Origin: Croceibacterium aestuarii
Lineage (GTDB): Bacteria > Pseudomonadota > Alphaproteobacteria > Sphingomonadales > Sphingomonadaceae
NCBI RefSeq assembly: GCF_030657335.1
Contig: NZ_CP131039.1
Coordinates: 2,496,501 to 2,560,500, forward strand
Length of the DNA: 64,000 nt
Direction of reading: 5' to 3'
Part shown: piece by piece, positions 1-12,034 of the stretch
How positions within the stretch are numbered: position 1 is the first letter of the stretch
Layout: each line of letters opens with the position of its first letter
Notes under the pieces: model-generated
Seen by the model: only the letters and a program-made list of their open reading frames with translations
What the model was told of the DNA's origin: nothing
Databases searched by the model: none
Made by a program: the position numbers and the translations under genes

Positions 1-1365
1 GAAGAGGCCGATTTCTATCCGCGCGCCGCCCTGCCGCGCCGCGTCCGTCCCCGCACGATCGACGACGGCTCCATGCCCGAGGCCATCCGCGAGCAAATCC
101 TCAAGAGCATCGTCAACGACGATCCCGACGGCGCCCGCCAGCTGCTCGACGGAGTCGATGCGACGCTGAGCCCCGAGGCGCGCGCCGAATGGCGCCAGCG
201 TGTCGCGTGGAGCTACTATATCGAGAACCGGGATGCCGAGGCGCTGGCCATGGCGCAGACGGTGGCAGCGGGCAGCGGTCCGTGGGTCGCCGAGGGGGAC
301 TGGGCCGCCGCGCTCGCCGCCTGGCGGCTCGGCGACTGCGGCCTGGCCGGCAATTATTTCGAGCGTTCGGCTCACGGCGCGCAGAACGCCGAACTTCGCG
401 CCGCCGGCTATTACTGGGCGAGCCGCGCAGCGCTGCGCTGCCGTCAGCCGGAGCGCAGCGCCGAACTCCTGCGCGGCGCTGCGGGTGACGACGAGACCCT
501 CTACGGCATGCTGGCAAGCGAACAGCTCGGACGGGCGCTGCCCGACCGGGTCGATACCGCCGACTTCACCCAAGCCGACTGGCGCAGCCTCAAGGACAAC
601 GACAACGTCCGGACCGCCGTCGCGCTCGCGGAAATCGGCCGCGACGCGCTGGCCAGCGAAGTGCTGATCCACGAGGCCAAGATCGGCAACCCGAAGAATT
701 TCGGCGCGCTCACGCGCCTCGCGCGCGATCTCGGCCTGCCGCAGACCCAGCTCTATTTCGCCTATAATGCACCGGTCGGCGCCGATCCCGATCCCGCCTC
801 CCGCTGGCCGACGCCCAAGTGGCTGCCCGCGACCGGCTGGCAGGTCGATCCGGCGCTGGCCTATGCCCACACCCTGCAGGAATCGAACTTTCGCGCGAAC
901 GCGGTCAGCCCGGCGCAGGCCAAGGGTCTGATGCAGATCACGCCCATTACCGTGCGCGAGCACGCTCCGCGGCTGGGCATGAGCGCGAGCCAGGTCGACA
1001 TCTTCGATCCCGCCACCAATCTCGCTTTCGGCCAGCGCAACCTCGAGATGCTTCGCGATGCACCGGCGACCCACGGGTACCTGCCGCAGGTCATGGCGGC
1101 CTACAACGCAGGGCTGACCCCCGTCACCCGCTGGAACAACGAGGTGAACGACCAGGGCGACCCCCTGCTCTACATGGAAAGCATTCCCTATTGGGAGACC
1201 CGCAGCTACGTCGCCATCGTGATGCGCAACTACTGGATGTACGAGCGGCAGGCGCGGGCGAAGTCCGCCAGCCGTGTCTCGCTGGCCGAGAACGCATGGC
1301 CCGCTTTCCCGAGCGAGAGTGGCGGCGACGGGCGGGTGTACCTGACCGCCTCGGCGGAGAAATAG
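1..1365 (+). CDS. Lytic murein transglycosylase, 5' end outside window
   Basis: The frame is open from base 1, so the gene starts upstream; the first in-window ATG (73) is internal. The N-terminal two thirds is alpha-helical and Ala/Arg-rich, like the superhelical U-domain of Slt70-type enzymes. The C-terminal third is a goose-lysozyme-like SLT domain: the catalytic Glu lies in HTLQESNF (about base 880), followed by GLMQITP and MAAYNAG. The family cleaves the MurNAc-GlcNAc bond of peptidoglycan in the periplasm, leaving 1,6-anhydroMurNAc ends. The signal peptide would lie outside the window and cannot be checked. The moaB-like gene begins 1 base after the stop, so the two are probably co-transcribed. 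Confidence 0.9.
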   Translation, partial: EEADFYPRAALPRRVRPRTIDDGSMPEAIREQILKSIVNDDPDGARQLLDGVDATLSPEARAEWRQRVAWSYYIENRDAEALAMAQTVAAGSGPWVAEGDWAAALAAWRLGDCGLAGNYFERSAHGAQNAELRAAGYYWASRAALRCRQPERSAELLRGAAGDDETLYGMLASEQLGRALPDRVDTADFTQADWRSLKDNDNVRTAVALAEIGRDALASEVLIHEAKIGNPKNFGALTRLARDLGLPQTQLYFAYNAPVGADPDPASRWPTPKWLPATGWQVDPALAYAHTLQESNFRANAVSPAQAKGLMQITPITVREHAPRLGMSASQVDIFDPATNLAFGQRNLEMLRDAPATHGYLPQVMAAYNAGLTPVTRWNNEVNDQGDPLLYMESIPYWETRSYVAIVMRNYWMYERQARAKSASRVSLAENAWPAFPSESGGDGRVYLTASAEK

Positions 1366-1366
1366 C

Positions 1367-1894
1367 GTGGCGATCGACGAAGCCCGCGAGTTCAAGCCGA
1401 TTTCCATCGCCTTGCTGACGGTGAGTGACACGCGCGGACCCGAGGACGATACCTCGGGCGACATCCTCGCCCAGCGGATCACCGACGCCGGCCACCGGCT
1501 GGCGGTGCGCGCGATCGAGAAGGACGACGCCGACGCCATCGTCCGCCGCCTGAGCGGCTGGATCGACGACCCGCAGATCGACGCGATCGTCTCGACCGGC
1601 GGGACCGGCCTGACCGGGCGCGACGTGACCCCCGAAGCACTGAACCGCGTCGCCGACAAGGTGATCGAGGGCTTCGGTGAGCTTTTCCGCTGGGTCAGCT
1701 ACCAGACCATCGGCACCAGCACCGTCCAGAGCCGAGCCCTCGCCGTGCTCGCACGCGGCACCTACATCTTCGCCCTGCCCGGCTCGAACGGCGCGGTGAA
1801 GGACGGCTGGGACCGCATTCTCGCCGAACAGCTCGACAGCCGCAACCGGCCGTGCAACTTCGTCGAACTGATGCCAAGGTTGCGGGAGAAGTAG
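1367..1894 (+). CDS. moaB: Molybdenum cofactor biosynthesis protein B
   Basis: A 175-residue MoaB/MogA-family protein. Seen: an early TVSDTRGPEDDTSG segment, the STGGTGLTGRDVTPEAL molybdopterin-binding loop, and a C-terminal LPGSNGAVKDGWDRIL segment. The family adenylylates or binds molybdopterin during cofactor synthesis; MoaB and MogA are hard to separate by eye, but length and the DTSG motif favour MoaB. The start is a GTG one base after the transglycosylase stop, which implies translational coupling. No other molybdenum cofactor gene is in the window. Confidence 0.88.
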   Translation: MAIDEAREFKPISIALLTVSDTRGPEDDTSGDILAQRITDAGHRLAVRAIEKDDADAIVRRLSGWIDDPQIDAIVSTGGTGLTGRDVTPEALNRVADKVIEGFGELFRWVSYQTIGTSTVQSRALAVLARGTYIFALPGSNGAVKDGWDRILAEQLDSRNRPCNFVELMPRLREK

Positions 1895-1899
1895 GACAG

Positions 1900-2313
1900 A
1901 TGAGGCTCTATCGCGCGGTCAGGAAATGGATAGATCGCGACCTCTCTCGAGGCTCTCGAGTCATTCTGAAAGCCGACGGCAAGAGCGAATTCGTATCGAA
2001 CGGATTTCAACGCGCCGGCGCCTCATACCTGCTCATTGGATTGCCGTTTTTCGTACAGGCAATTTTGGAGGGTTTCCTGCAAGGCGGCCTCTCCAGGTCT
2101 GGCCTGATGTTTTCGCTAGCGATTTCGTTGCTCATCTTTGCCTTCATAACCTGGAGGCAATTGAGACTTCTCAAGGCAAGGTCGATCAAATCCGGCCGGT
2201 ATTATGAACGTAGGGCACGGTATTCCATACCGCCCGAATACACCGAATCCGAAGATGCCTTTCTGGCTGACAGGCGCCGAAGCCGAACCCCGAATTCGTC
2301 ACCCCGGGCTTGA
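1900..2313 (+). CDS. Small hypothetical membrane protein with repeat-derived C-terminus
   Basis: Unrecognised 137-residue protein starting at ATG 1900, five bases after the moaB stop. It has a basic N-terminus and two hydrophobic segments (around residues 40-60 and 65-85), then a basic, Arg-rich tail, which suggests a two-pass inner-membrane protein. Its coding sequence is clearly more AT-rich than its neighbours, so it may have been acquired. The last residues and the stop codon lie inside the palindromic repeat that starts at 2294, so the original C-terminus may have been lost. An in-frame ATG at 1852 would overlap moaB and is less likely. Confidence 0.6.
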   Translation: MRLYRAVRKWIDRDLSRGSRVILKADGKSEFVSNGFQRAGASYLLIGLPFFVQAILEGFLQGGLSRSGLMFSLAISLLIFAFITWRQLRLLKARSIKSGRYYERRARYSIPPEYTESEDAFLADRRRSRTPNSSPRA

Positions 2314-2392
2314 CCCGGGGTCCCGCTGTTCTTCGAGCGTCGCCACAAACTAAGACAAGCGGGTCCCCGGCTCGGGGGCCGGGGTGACGAAT
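2294..2392. repeat. Palindromic intergenic repeat, about 99 bp
   Basis: The outer arms 2294-2307 and 2379-2392 are perfect 14-base inverted copies (attcgtcaccccgg and its complement). Inner GC-rich arms pair imperfectly around a short AT-richer centre. The form resembles dispersed repeats commonly seen between alphaproteobacterial genes. It overlaps the 3' end of the preceding gene and lies between that gene and a convergent one, so it could also act as a transcription barrier. Confidence 0.75.
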
Positions 2393-2423
2393 GGAGGGAA
2401 AACTCGCGGTGCCAAAGCAGCCC

Positions 2424-3302
2424 TCACCCCCGCGCCGCCTTCACCCCTTCGAGGAACTCGTCGAGCGACAGCGGGCTGCGGCCGGTGACCTTGCGATAAT
2501 CGTCGCTCACCAGGTCGAACTCTCCGGCCTCGATGGCACGCATGGTGCCGACGGTGCTCGCAGAAAGCGAGGGCGGCATGCCCCACTTCTCGGTCATGTA
2601 GGCGGGCCAGTCTTCGGCCGCGATTCGCTCGTAGCGGACCGGCTTGCCGAAGCAGCGCGAAAGCGCCTCGGCCACCTCGTCGCCGGTATATGAGCGTTCC
2701 ATCGTCTCGTTGAGAACGCGGTTCTCCCGCCCGCTTCCGGCGAGAACGGTGGCGGCGGACAGGCCGAGATCGTCGCGCGCGATATAGGTGCAGGGCTTCT
2801 CGCCGAGCGAGCGGGCCAACACCCCGGTCGCTAGCGTCTCGTCGAGGTCGCCGACGATAATCTCGGCATAGAGTGCGTGGCGCAGGATCGTATAACTCAG
2901 GCCCGAGGCGACGATCGCCTGCTCGGTCGGCCAGTGGACGAGCTGCGTGTGTTCGGGCAGCGCATCGGGCCCGGCGCCGAGGAAGCTGGTGTAGAGCACG
3001 TGCTCGACGCCAGCGGCCTTGACCGCTTCCAAACCGGCGAGGTTCTGGCGCAGCCGCTCGGAGTTGTCGGCATATGTCGAGATCAGCAGCGCGCGGGTGG
3101 CCCCCGCGAACGCCGGCCCGAGCGTTTCCGGGGCGTCGAAGTCGGCATGGCGCACCGTCACCCCCTGCGCGGCAAGCTGGCGGGCGTTGTCCGATTGGGG
3201 GTCGCGCGTGGTGACAAGGATATTTCCGGGATCGGTCATCCGCAGCAGGTTCGCGATAACAGATCGCGCCAGGTTGCCGTTTCCTCCGCTTACCAACAGC
3301 AT
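2424..3302 (-). CDS. NmrA-like NAD(P)-binding oxidoreductase
   Basis: A 292-residue atypical short-chain dehydrogenase. The N-terminal Rossmann motif is VSGGNGNLARS (residues 4-14), with TTRDP after the second strand, then LYTSFLGAG and a C-terminal region typical of NmrA / quinone oxidoreductase 2 (QorB) proteins. These bind NAD(P) and act as redox sensors or quinone reductases; the substrate cannot be told here. The start at 3302 is chosen because a GGAGG ribosome site lies about 10 bases upstream; the frame stays open a further 17 codons without that support. It diverges from the radical SAM gene across 157 bases. Confidence 0.82.
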   Translation of the reverse strand: MLLVSGGNGNLARSVIANLLRMTDPGNILVTTRDPQSDNARQLAAQGVTVRHADFDAPETLGPAFAGATRALLISTYADNSERLRQNLAGLEAVKAAGVEHVLYTSFLGAGPDALPEHTQLVHWPTEQAIVASGLSYTILRHALYAEIIVGDLDETLATGVLARSLGEKPCTYIARDDLGLSAATVLAGSGRENRVLNETMERSYTGDEVAEALSRCFGKPVRYERIAAEDWPAYMTEKWGMPPSLSASTVGTMRAIEAGEFDLVSDDYRKVTGRSPLSLDEFLEGVKAARG

Positions 3303-3439
3303 CGCTCGTCCCTCCGGTTTCGGCTCGATTGCCCTGATGGGCCGGCCTAGCACAGGATGTTGGCGGGTACAGCGACGGCCCGCACTTATTCGCCGTCCTT
3401 CCGATCCCCGCTCGTTTCGTACAGTGGCGACTCTCTTAT

Positions 3440-3454
3440 GTTCTTGCTATGTTC
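3440..3454 (+). promoter_or_regulatory. LexA (SOS) box, GTTC-N7-GTTC
   Basis: The sequence gttc ttgctat gttc matches the direct-repeat operator bound by alphaproteobacterial LexA (GTTC-N7-GTTC). It ends 5 bases before the ATG of the radical SAM gene. A TATGTT at 3448-3453 inside the box sits 6 bases before the A of that ATG, so it could be the -10 of a leaderless transcript; no ribosome site is seen there. LexA binding would then cover the promoter directly. The box is seen; the regulation is inferred. Confidence 0.65.
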
Positions 3455-3459
3455 CTCTT

Positions 3460-4545
3460 ATGGATCAGCGCAAAGAACCTGCAGTACATGGTCGCGGCGC
3501 CCAGTCGGCATCGGTACCGCAACGCTTCGGCCTCGCCGAGCGCGAAGTCGACGGCGACTGGAAGGATTTCGTCGCCGCCCTCGACGGCGAGCCGCCGAAG
3601 CTGCGCACCACCGTGATCGAGGAGCATCCCAGGACCATCGTCACCTTCAATCAGTCACCCGACGTCGGCTTCGACCGCTCGATCAACGCCTATCGCGGCT
3701 GCGAGCACGGGTGCGTTTACTGCTTCGCGCGCCCGACCCACGCCTATCACGACCTTTCCCCCGGGCTCGATTTCGAGACCAGGCTGTTCGCCAAGCTCGA
3801 TGCCGCGCGGCTGCTGCGCGAGACGTTCGCCCGGCCGCGCTACCGGCCGAAGTGGATTGCCATGGGGACCAACACCGATCCTTACCAGCCAATCGAAGGT
3901 CGCTACCGGATCACCCGCCAGGTGCTCGAGGTGTGCCTTGACGTCCGGCATCCGGTAACGATCACCACCAAGTCGGACCGCGTGCTGCAGGATCTCGACC
4001 TGCTCGCCGAGATGGCGAAGCATCGGCTCGTGGCGGTGGCGATCTCGGTCACCACACTCGATCCGAAGCTGTCGGGCAAGCTCGAGCCGCGCGCCGCCTC
4101 GCCGGCCAAGCGGCTCGCCGCGCTGGCCCGGCTGGCCGAGGCCGGCGTTCCCAATCACTGCTCGGTCGCCCCGGTCATCCCGGCGATCACCGACGAATTC
4201 ATGGAAGGCATCGTCGCCCGCGCCGGCGAGATCGGCGTGGGCAGCGCGGGGTGGATCCCGCTGCGGCTGCCGCACGAGGTCGCCCCGCTGTTCCGCGAAT
4301 GGCTCAGCGTCCATTTCCCCCAGCGTGGCGACAAAGTCATGAACATCGTGCGCTCGATACGCGGCGGGAAAGACAACGACCCCGACTTCTTCACGCGGAT
4401 GAAGCCGAGCGGGGTCTGGGCCGACCTGTTTCGCGCCCGCTTCCGCCTCGCCTGCAAGCGCGCCGGGATCCGGAATGCGCGCTTCGAACTCGACCACAGC
4501 CAGTTCCGCCGCCCCGCGGAGGGCGGGCAATTGCGCCTTCTCTAG
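3460..4545 (+). CDS. Radical SAM protein, PA0069 / spore-photolyase-like family
   Basis: A 361-residue radical SAM protein. The iron-sulfur cluster motif is CEHGCVYC (Cys-x3-Cys-x2-Cys) within NAYRGCEHGCVYCFARPTH, as in the PA0069 / Rv2578c group related to spore photoproduct lyase (SplB). The segment WIAMGTNTDPYQPIE and the TITTKSDRVLQDLDLL segment are also typical. The family's chemistry is unknown; repair or modification of nucleic acid has been suggested by similarity to SplB. The start at 3460 is chosen because the frame upstream is non-coding in character. A LexA-type box overlaps its presumed promoter, so it is probably DNA-damage inducible (inference). Confidence 0.85.
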   Translation: MDQRKEPAVHGRGAQSASVPQRFGLAEREVDGDWKDFVAALDGEPPKLRTTVIEEHPRTIVTFNQSPDVGFDRSINAYRGCEHGCVYCFARPTHAYHDLSPGLDFETRLFAKLDAARLLRETFARPRYRPKWIAMGTNTDPYQPIEGRYRITRQVLEVCLDVRHPVTITTKSDRVLQDLDLLAEMAKHRLVAVAISVTTLDPKLSGKLEPRAASPAKRLAALARLAEAGVPNHCSVAPVIPAITDEFMEGIVARAGEIGVGSAGWIPLRLPHEVAPLFREWLSVHFPQRGDKVMNIVRSIRGGKDNDPDFFTRMKPSGVWADLFRARFRLACKRAGIRNARFELDHSQFRRPAEGGQLRLL

Positions 4546-4551
4546 CCGCCT

Positions 4552-4630
4552 CCGTTCTTCCTGAGCTTGTCGAAGGACAAAGTGGCAGGCCGCCCGTGCG
4601 AACGTGCTTCGACAAGCTCAGCACGAACGG
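4552..4630. repeat. Inverted repeat with 24-base arms
   Basis: Arms 4552-4575 and 4607-4630 are inverted copies that match at 22 of 24 positions around the core ctgagcttgtcgaag. This core recurs in many sphingomonad intergenic regions (recollection, not checked). It lies just before the ribosome site of the carotenoid oxygenase gene and could form a hairpin in its leader, or end transcription from the upstream gene. Confidence 0.72.
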
Positions 4631-4654
4631 TATGGTGGGCAGGAGGGAGAGGAC

Positions 4655-6187
4655 ATGACCTTCGATTTCTCGGGCGATCCGTTCACCACCGGTTTCTGGG
4701 CCCCGACGCGGTTCGAGGCCGACCTGCACGACTGCGAGATCGAAGGCGATATTCCCGAGGGCATCGACGGCACCTTCTACCGCGCGGCGGTCGACCGGCG
4801 CTATCCGCCGCGCCATCCGCTCGACATTCCCTACAACGCCGACGGGGCGATCGACATGTTTCGCATCCGCGGCGGGCGCTGCGATTTCCGCAGTCGCTAT
4901 GTGCGCACACCGCGCTATGTCGCAGAGCGCAAGGCGCGCCGGGCGCTGTTCGGCGCCTATCGCAACCGCTCGACCAACGATCCGGCCGCCGCCGGGCTAT
5001 CGATGAACACCGCCAACACCACCCCGATCGTGTTCGGGGGCAACCTGCTGGCGCTCAAGGAATCGAGCCCGCCGATGCGGCTGGACCCGCACACGCTGGA
5101 GACTTTCGAGGAATACGATTTCGACGGCCGGATGACGGCGGAAAGCTTCACCGCGCATCCGAAGATCGATCCGCTTACCGGGGAGATGCTCGCGTTCAGC
5201 TACGAAGCCCGCGGCGACCTGTCCGACGATCTGGCAATTCATTTCTTAGCCCCCGACGGCACGCTTGAGCGCACGGTCTGGGTCAAGGCGCCGGTCGTCT
5301 CGATGATGCACGACTGGGCGATCACCGACAGGCACGTGGTCCTGCCGACCACGGGCATGGTGACCAGCCGCGAGCGGCTCGAGGCCGGGCAGAACCACTG
5401 GGCCTACGATCCGCGCGTGCCGGCCTACGTCGGTATCATGCCCCGCGACGGCGAGGCCAAGGACATGCGCTGGTTCAAGGGACCGCCCGACCGAGCCATG
5501 CTGATCCACACCACCAACGCCCGAACCGTTGGCGACAAGGTCATCGTCGATACCCCAGTGGCGCGCGGCAACTTCAACCCGCAGTTCCCCAACCTCGACG
5601 GCGGCAGCTTCGACCACGAGGCGAGAAAGAACACGATTCGCCGCTGGACCTTCGACCTCGCCTCCTCGTCAGACACCTGGCAGGAGGAAATCCTCTTTCA
5701 AGGCGTCACTCCGACCAGCTTCACGCGTATGGACGACCGCTTCCTCACGCAGGATTTCCGCTGGAGCTTCAACCTCCTCCACGACCCGGCCTTCGCGTTC
5801 GACAACGCGCGCACGCGGGTGCCGATGCGGGGCAACTGGAACGCCTGGTACCGCTTCGACCACCAGGGCGGCAGCATCGACAAATTCAGCGCCGGCCCCA
5901 CGCACGAGCTGTTCGAAGCGCAGTTCGTGCCCCGCCGCGCCGACGCGCCGGAGGGCGACGGCTGGCTGATCGGCGTCGCCAACGACTATGCCGAGATGAC
6001 CAGCGAACTGGTCATAGCCGACGCCCAATACCTCGCCGACGGTCCGGTAGCGCGGGTGAAGCTGCCTTTCCGTCTGCACATGCAGGTCCACGGCTGGTGG
6101 GTCCCGGCCCATGTGCTGCCGTTCGAGTTCGGGCGCGATTACGACTACCACGGAGCCGACTACGGGCCGGAGACGCGGATTCCCTGA
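4655..6187 (+). CDS. Carotenoid / stilbene cleavage oxygenase
   Basis: A 510-residue member of the carotenoid cleavage dioxygenase family (RPE65 fold). The four iron-binding histidines are visible at about His168 (FTAHPK), His219 (MMHDW), His285 (LIHTTN) and His479 (QVHGWW), with spacing as in known members. Such enzymes use non-haem iron and O2 to cleave a double bond of carotenoids, apocarotenoids or stilbenes such as lignostilbene; sphingomonads have several lignostilbene-type paralogues, so the substrate is open. The start at 4655 has an AGGAGGGAG site upstream. An open frame from 4604 runs into the inverted repeat and was not used. It is a stand-alone gene. Confidence 0.9.
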   Translation: MTFDFSGDPFTTGFWAPTRFEADLHDCEIEGDIPEGIDGTFYRAAVDRRYPPRHPLDIPYNADGAIDMFRIRGGRCDFRSRYVRTPRYVAERKARRALFGAYRNRSTNDPAAAGLSMNTANTTPIVFGGNLLALKESSPPMRLDPHTLETFEEYDFDGRMTAESFTAHPKIDPLTGEMLAFSYEARGDLSDDLAIHFLAPDGTLERTVWVKAPVVSMMHDWAITDRHVVLPTTGMVTSRERLEAGQNHWAYDPRVPAYVGIMPRDGEAKDMRWFKGPPDRAMLIHTTNARTVGDKVIVDTPVARGNFNPQFPNLDGGSFDHEARKNTIRRWTFDLASSSDTWQEEILFQGVTPTSFTRMDDRFLTQDFRWSFNLLHDPAFAFDNARTRVPMRGNWNAWYRFDHQGGSIDKFSAGPTHELFEAQFVPRRADAPEGDGWLIGVANDYAEMTSELVIADAQYLADGPVARVKLPFRLHMQVHGWWVPAHVLPFEFGRDYDYHGADYGPETRIP

Positions 6188-6208
6188 AACGCAGGGAGAC
6201 ATGGCCGC

Positions 6209-6409
6209 TCAGCGCATCAGCGCAGAAATTCCGGCGGTCAGGCCCGCGCCGATCAGGAACAGCACCCACGACCAATAGAAGCCGACACCTTCGATGACGA
6301 AATGGCGGACGTTGAGAATGCCGCCGGTCCCGCCTCCCGACCCGATGAACAGACTGACGATGATCGACAGCGCGATTCCGAGAACGATCGACTTGAACAG
6401 GGCCCCCAT
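6209..6409 (-). CDS. Small two-helix membrane protein (66 aa)
   Basis: Unrecognised 66-residue protein. It has a hydrophobic segment at residues 5-22 and another near 42-63, separated by a Gly-rich loop (IGSGGGTGG). It probably forms a helical hairpin in the inner membrane. It lies 47 bases downstream of dnaE on the same strand and may be read from the dnaE transcript. The long open frame that overlaps this region and extends into dnaE is an out-of-frame shadow; only the part from ATG 6409 looks protein-like. Confidence 0.62.
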   Translation of the reverse strand: MGALFKSIVLGIALSIIVSLFIGSGGGTGGILNVRHFVIEGVGFYWSWVLFLIGAGLTAGISALMR

Positions 6410-6456
6410 GCGGCAATCCTCCACCCTCGGGGTTAACGGGTTCTTGCTTGCAGCGG

Positions 6457-9927
<3,471 letters not shown>

Positions 9928-10003
9928 GACGCAAAGCTAGGGCGCCGCGGCGGATTCGTTAAGGGCGAAGGGCGCGATTATGCCCGGCGCAGTGGCGCTC
10001 GAC

Positions 10004-10678
10004 TTATTCGAGCAAGCCTTCGTGAAGGCGGACGATGCGGTCCATCTTGAGTGCCAGCCGTTCGTTGTGGGTCGCGACCAGGGCGGCGCTGCCCGTGCCC
10101 CGAACCAAGCCGATGAACTGCTCGAGGACTTTGTCGGCGGTGAGCTCGTCGAGGTTTCCGGTCGGCTCGTCGGCCAGCACGAGCTTGGGCTTGTTGGCCA
10201 GCGCACGGGCGACGGCGACCCGCTGCTGCTCCCCGCCCGACAGCTGGCTCGGCCGGTGCGTGAGCCGCTCGCCGAGACCGAGCGCGCGGAGCAGCTCCTC
10301 CGCCCGCACCACCGCTTCCTCGCGGCTGCAGCCCGCAACGAGAAGCGGCAGGACGACATTCTCGGTGGCGTTGAAGTCCTGCAGCAGGTGGTGAAACTGA
10401 TAGACGAAACCGAGGTGGTTGCGCCGCAGCGTCGTACGTTCGTTGCTCGAAAGCGTGCTCGCGTCGGTCCCGGCAATCTCGATGGTGCCGCCAAACCCGC
10501 CCTCGAGCAGCCCGACAGCCTGCAGCATGGTCGACTTGCCCGATCCGGAGGGCCCCAGCAGCGCGACGATTTCGCCCGCGGCGATGTCGAGATCGACCCC
10601 GCGCAAGACTTCGATCTTCGCCCCGCCCTGCTCGAAACTGCGGGTCAGGTTGGAGAGGCGAACGACGGGACTATTCAT
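10004..10678 (-). CDS. lolD: Lipoprotein-releasing system ATP-binding protein LolD
   Basis: A 224-residue ABC ATPase. Seen: Walker [10 protein letters not shown], signature [15 protein letters not shown], Walker [13 protein letters not shown] and switch His in VATHNER. It belongs to the LolD/MacB group that drives mechanotransmission-type transporters. With the adjacent permease it extracts lipoproteins from the inner membrane for transfer to LolA. Its ATG overlaps the end of the upstream permease gene by 8 bases, so the two are translated together. Confidence 0.95.
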   Translation of the reverse strand: MNSPVVRLSNLTRSFEQGGAKIEVLRGVDLDIAAGEIVALLGPSGSGKSTMLQAVGLLEGGFGGTIEIAGTDASTLSSNERTTLRRNHLGFVYQFHHLLQDFNATENVVLPLLVAGCSREEAVVRAEELLRALGLGERLTHRPSQLSGGEQQRVAVARALANKPKLVLADEPTGNLDELTADKVLEQFIGLVRGTGSAALVATHNERLALKMDRIVRLHEGLLE

Positions 10679-11912
10679 AGCGTAGCACCTGCACCGGATC
10701 GGTGCTCGCCGCCTTGCGCGCCGGGTAGATCGTGGCGAGGAAGCTGAGCACCAGCGCCAGCAGGACGATGGCCGCCACTTCCTTGGGATCGGTCTTGGCC
10801 GGAAGCGTCGAGAGGAAGCGGATCGAGGGATCCCACAAGTTGACCCCGGTGAGGATTTCGATCCCGCGCAAAATCGACTGGCGGAAGATCAACACCACAG
10901 CGCCCAGCACGAGGCCCGCGCCTGTGCCGACCGCGCCGATCGTGAAACCGACCGTGATGAATATCTTCAGCAGCGACTTACGCGTCGCCCCCATCGTGCG
11001 CATGATGGCGATATCGCGCATCTTCGAGCGAACCAGCATGATCAGGCTGGAAAGAATGTTGAACACCGCCACCAGCACGATGATCGAAAGTACGAAGAAC
11101 ATCGCCGTCCGCTCGATCTCGAGCGCCTCGAACAGGCTCGAATTGATCGACTTCCAGTCGTTGATGACGGCCTGGCCCGCGACCTTCTTGGCCAGGGGGG
11201 CAAGCGTCTGCCGCACGGTATCGGGATCGTCGGTCTTGACCTCGATCATCTGGATCGAATCGCCCCACAGCATCAGCGTCTGCGCATTGGGGATCGGCAT
11301 GACCACGAAGGCCTTGTCGTAATCGTAGACGCCGATCTCGAAGATGGCGGTGACGGTATAGCCGACTTGCCGCGGCACCGTGCCGAAAGGCGTCGCCCGG
11401 CCCTGCGGATTGATCACGGTCAGCGTGTCGCCGAGGCGCAGGCCGAGGTTCTGAGCGAGCCGCGAACCGATAGCGACGTTCTGCTCGCCAGGCTTTAGCG
11501 ACCCGAGGTCGCCTTGCAGCACGTTGGGTGCGATCCGGTCGATATCCGCCTGGGTGTTGCCGCGCACGATCACCGCTTCGGCTCGTCCGTTGAAGGTGGC
11601 CAGCAGCGGAACCTCGATCAGCGGACTGGCGCGGACCACGCCGGGCGTTGCGCGCGCCTCTTCGAGAATCTCCTGCCAGCCGTCGAGACGGTTGTCGTAG
11701 CCTTGGATGATGGCATGGCCGTTGAGGCCGACGATCTTGTCGAGCAGCTCGGCGCGAAAACCGTTCATCACGCTCATGACGATGACCAGCGAGGCCACGC
11801 CGAGCATTACCGCGGCCAGCGAAATTCCGGCCACCAGAGCAATGAACGCCTCGCCGCGACCCGGCAGCATATAGCGCTTGGCGATAGTCCATTCGAAGGG
11901 GGAAAGGATCAA
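10671..11912 (-). CDS. Lipoprotein-releasing ABC transporter permease (LolC/LolE type)
   Basis: A 413-residue permease of the MacB/FtsX type. One transmembrane helix lies near residues 25-50, followed by a large periplasmic domain and three helices in the C-terminal FtsX domain (from about residue 270). The N-terminal pattern [21 protein letters not shown] matches LolC/LolE. The start is TTG at 11912 with a GAGG site upstream; later ATGs would cut into that conserved segment. Only one permease gene adjoins lolD, so the transporter may be a homodimer of the LolF kind, unless a second gene lies elsewhere. Confidence 0.92.
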   Translation of the reverse strand: MILSPFEWTIAKRYMLPGRGEAFIALVAGISLAAVMLGVASLVIVMSVMNGFRAELLDKIVGLNGHAIIQGYDNRLDGWQEILEEARATPGVVRASPLIEVPLLATFNGRAEAVIVRGNTQADIDRIAPNVLQGDLGSLKPGEQNVAIGSRLAQNLGLRLGDTLTVINPQGRATPFGTVPRQVGYTVTAIFEIGVYDYDKAFVVMPIPNAQTLMLWGDSIQMIEVKTDDPDTVRQTLAPLAKKVAGQAVINDWKSINSSLFEALEIERTAMFFVLSIIVLVAVFNILSSLIMLVRSKMRDIAIMRTMGATRKSLLKIFITVGFTIGAVGTGAGLVLGAVVLIFRQSILRGIEILTGVNLWDPSIRFLSTLPAKTDPKEVAAIVLLALVLSFLATIYPARKAASTDPVQVLRYE

Positions 11913-11975
11913 GCGGCAGGCCTCTTCGGCTTATCTGGTGGGGTGCGTCTAGGGGGCGGAACATTGCCCTGCAAT

Positions 11976-12006
11976 GAAAAAGGCCGGCCACTGAACGGGC
12001 CGGCCT
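11976..12006 (-). terminator. Rho-independent terminator for the aldehyde dehydrogenase gene
   Basis: On the minus strand a perfect 9-base stem (aggccggcc with ggccggcct, arms 11981-11989 and 11998-12006, loop of 8) is followed by a T run (complement of 11977-11981). It lies about 30 bases past the stop of the gene at 12035. Confidence 0.8.
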
Positions 12007-12034
12007 CTTCGTTGTTCCGGCCGCGCCGCGGAAC

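Noticed and set aside
113-667. Several open frames antisense or out of frame to the lytic transglycosylase gene
   Set aside because: Arg/Pro/Ala-rich shadows typical of high-GC coding DNA, with no family resemblance.
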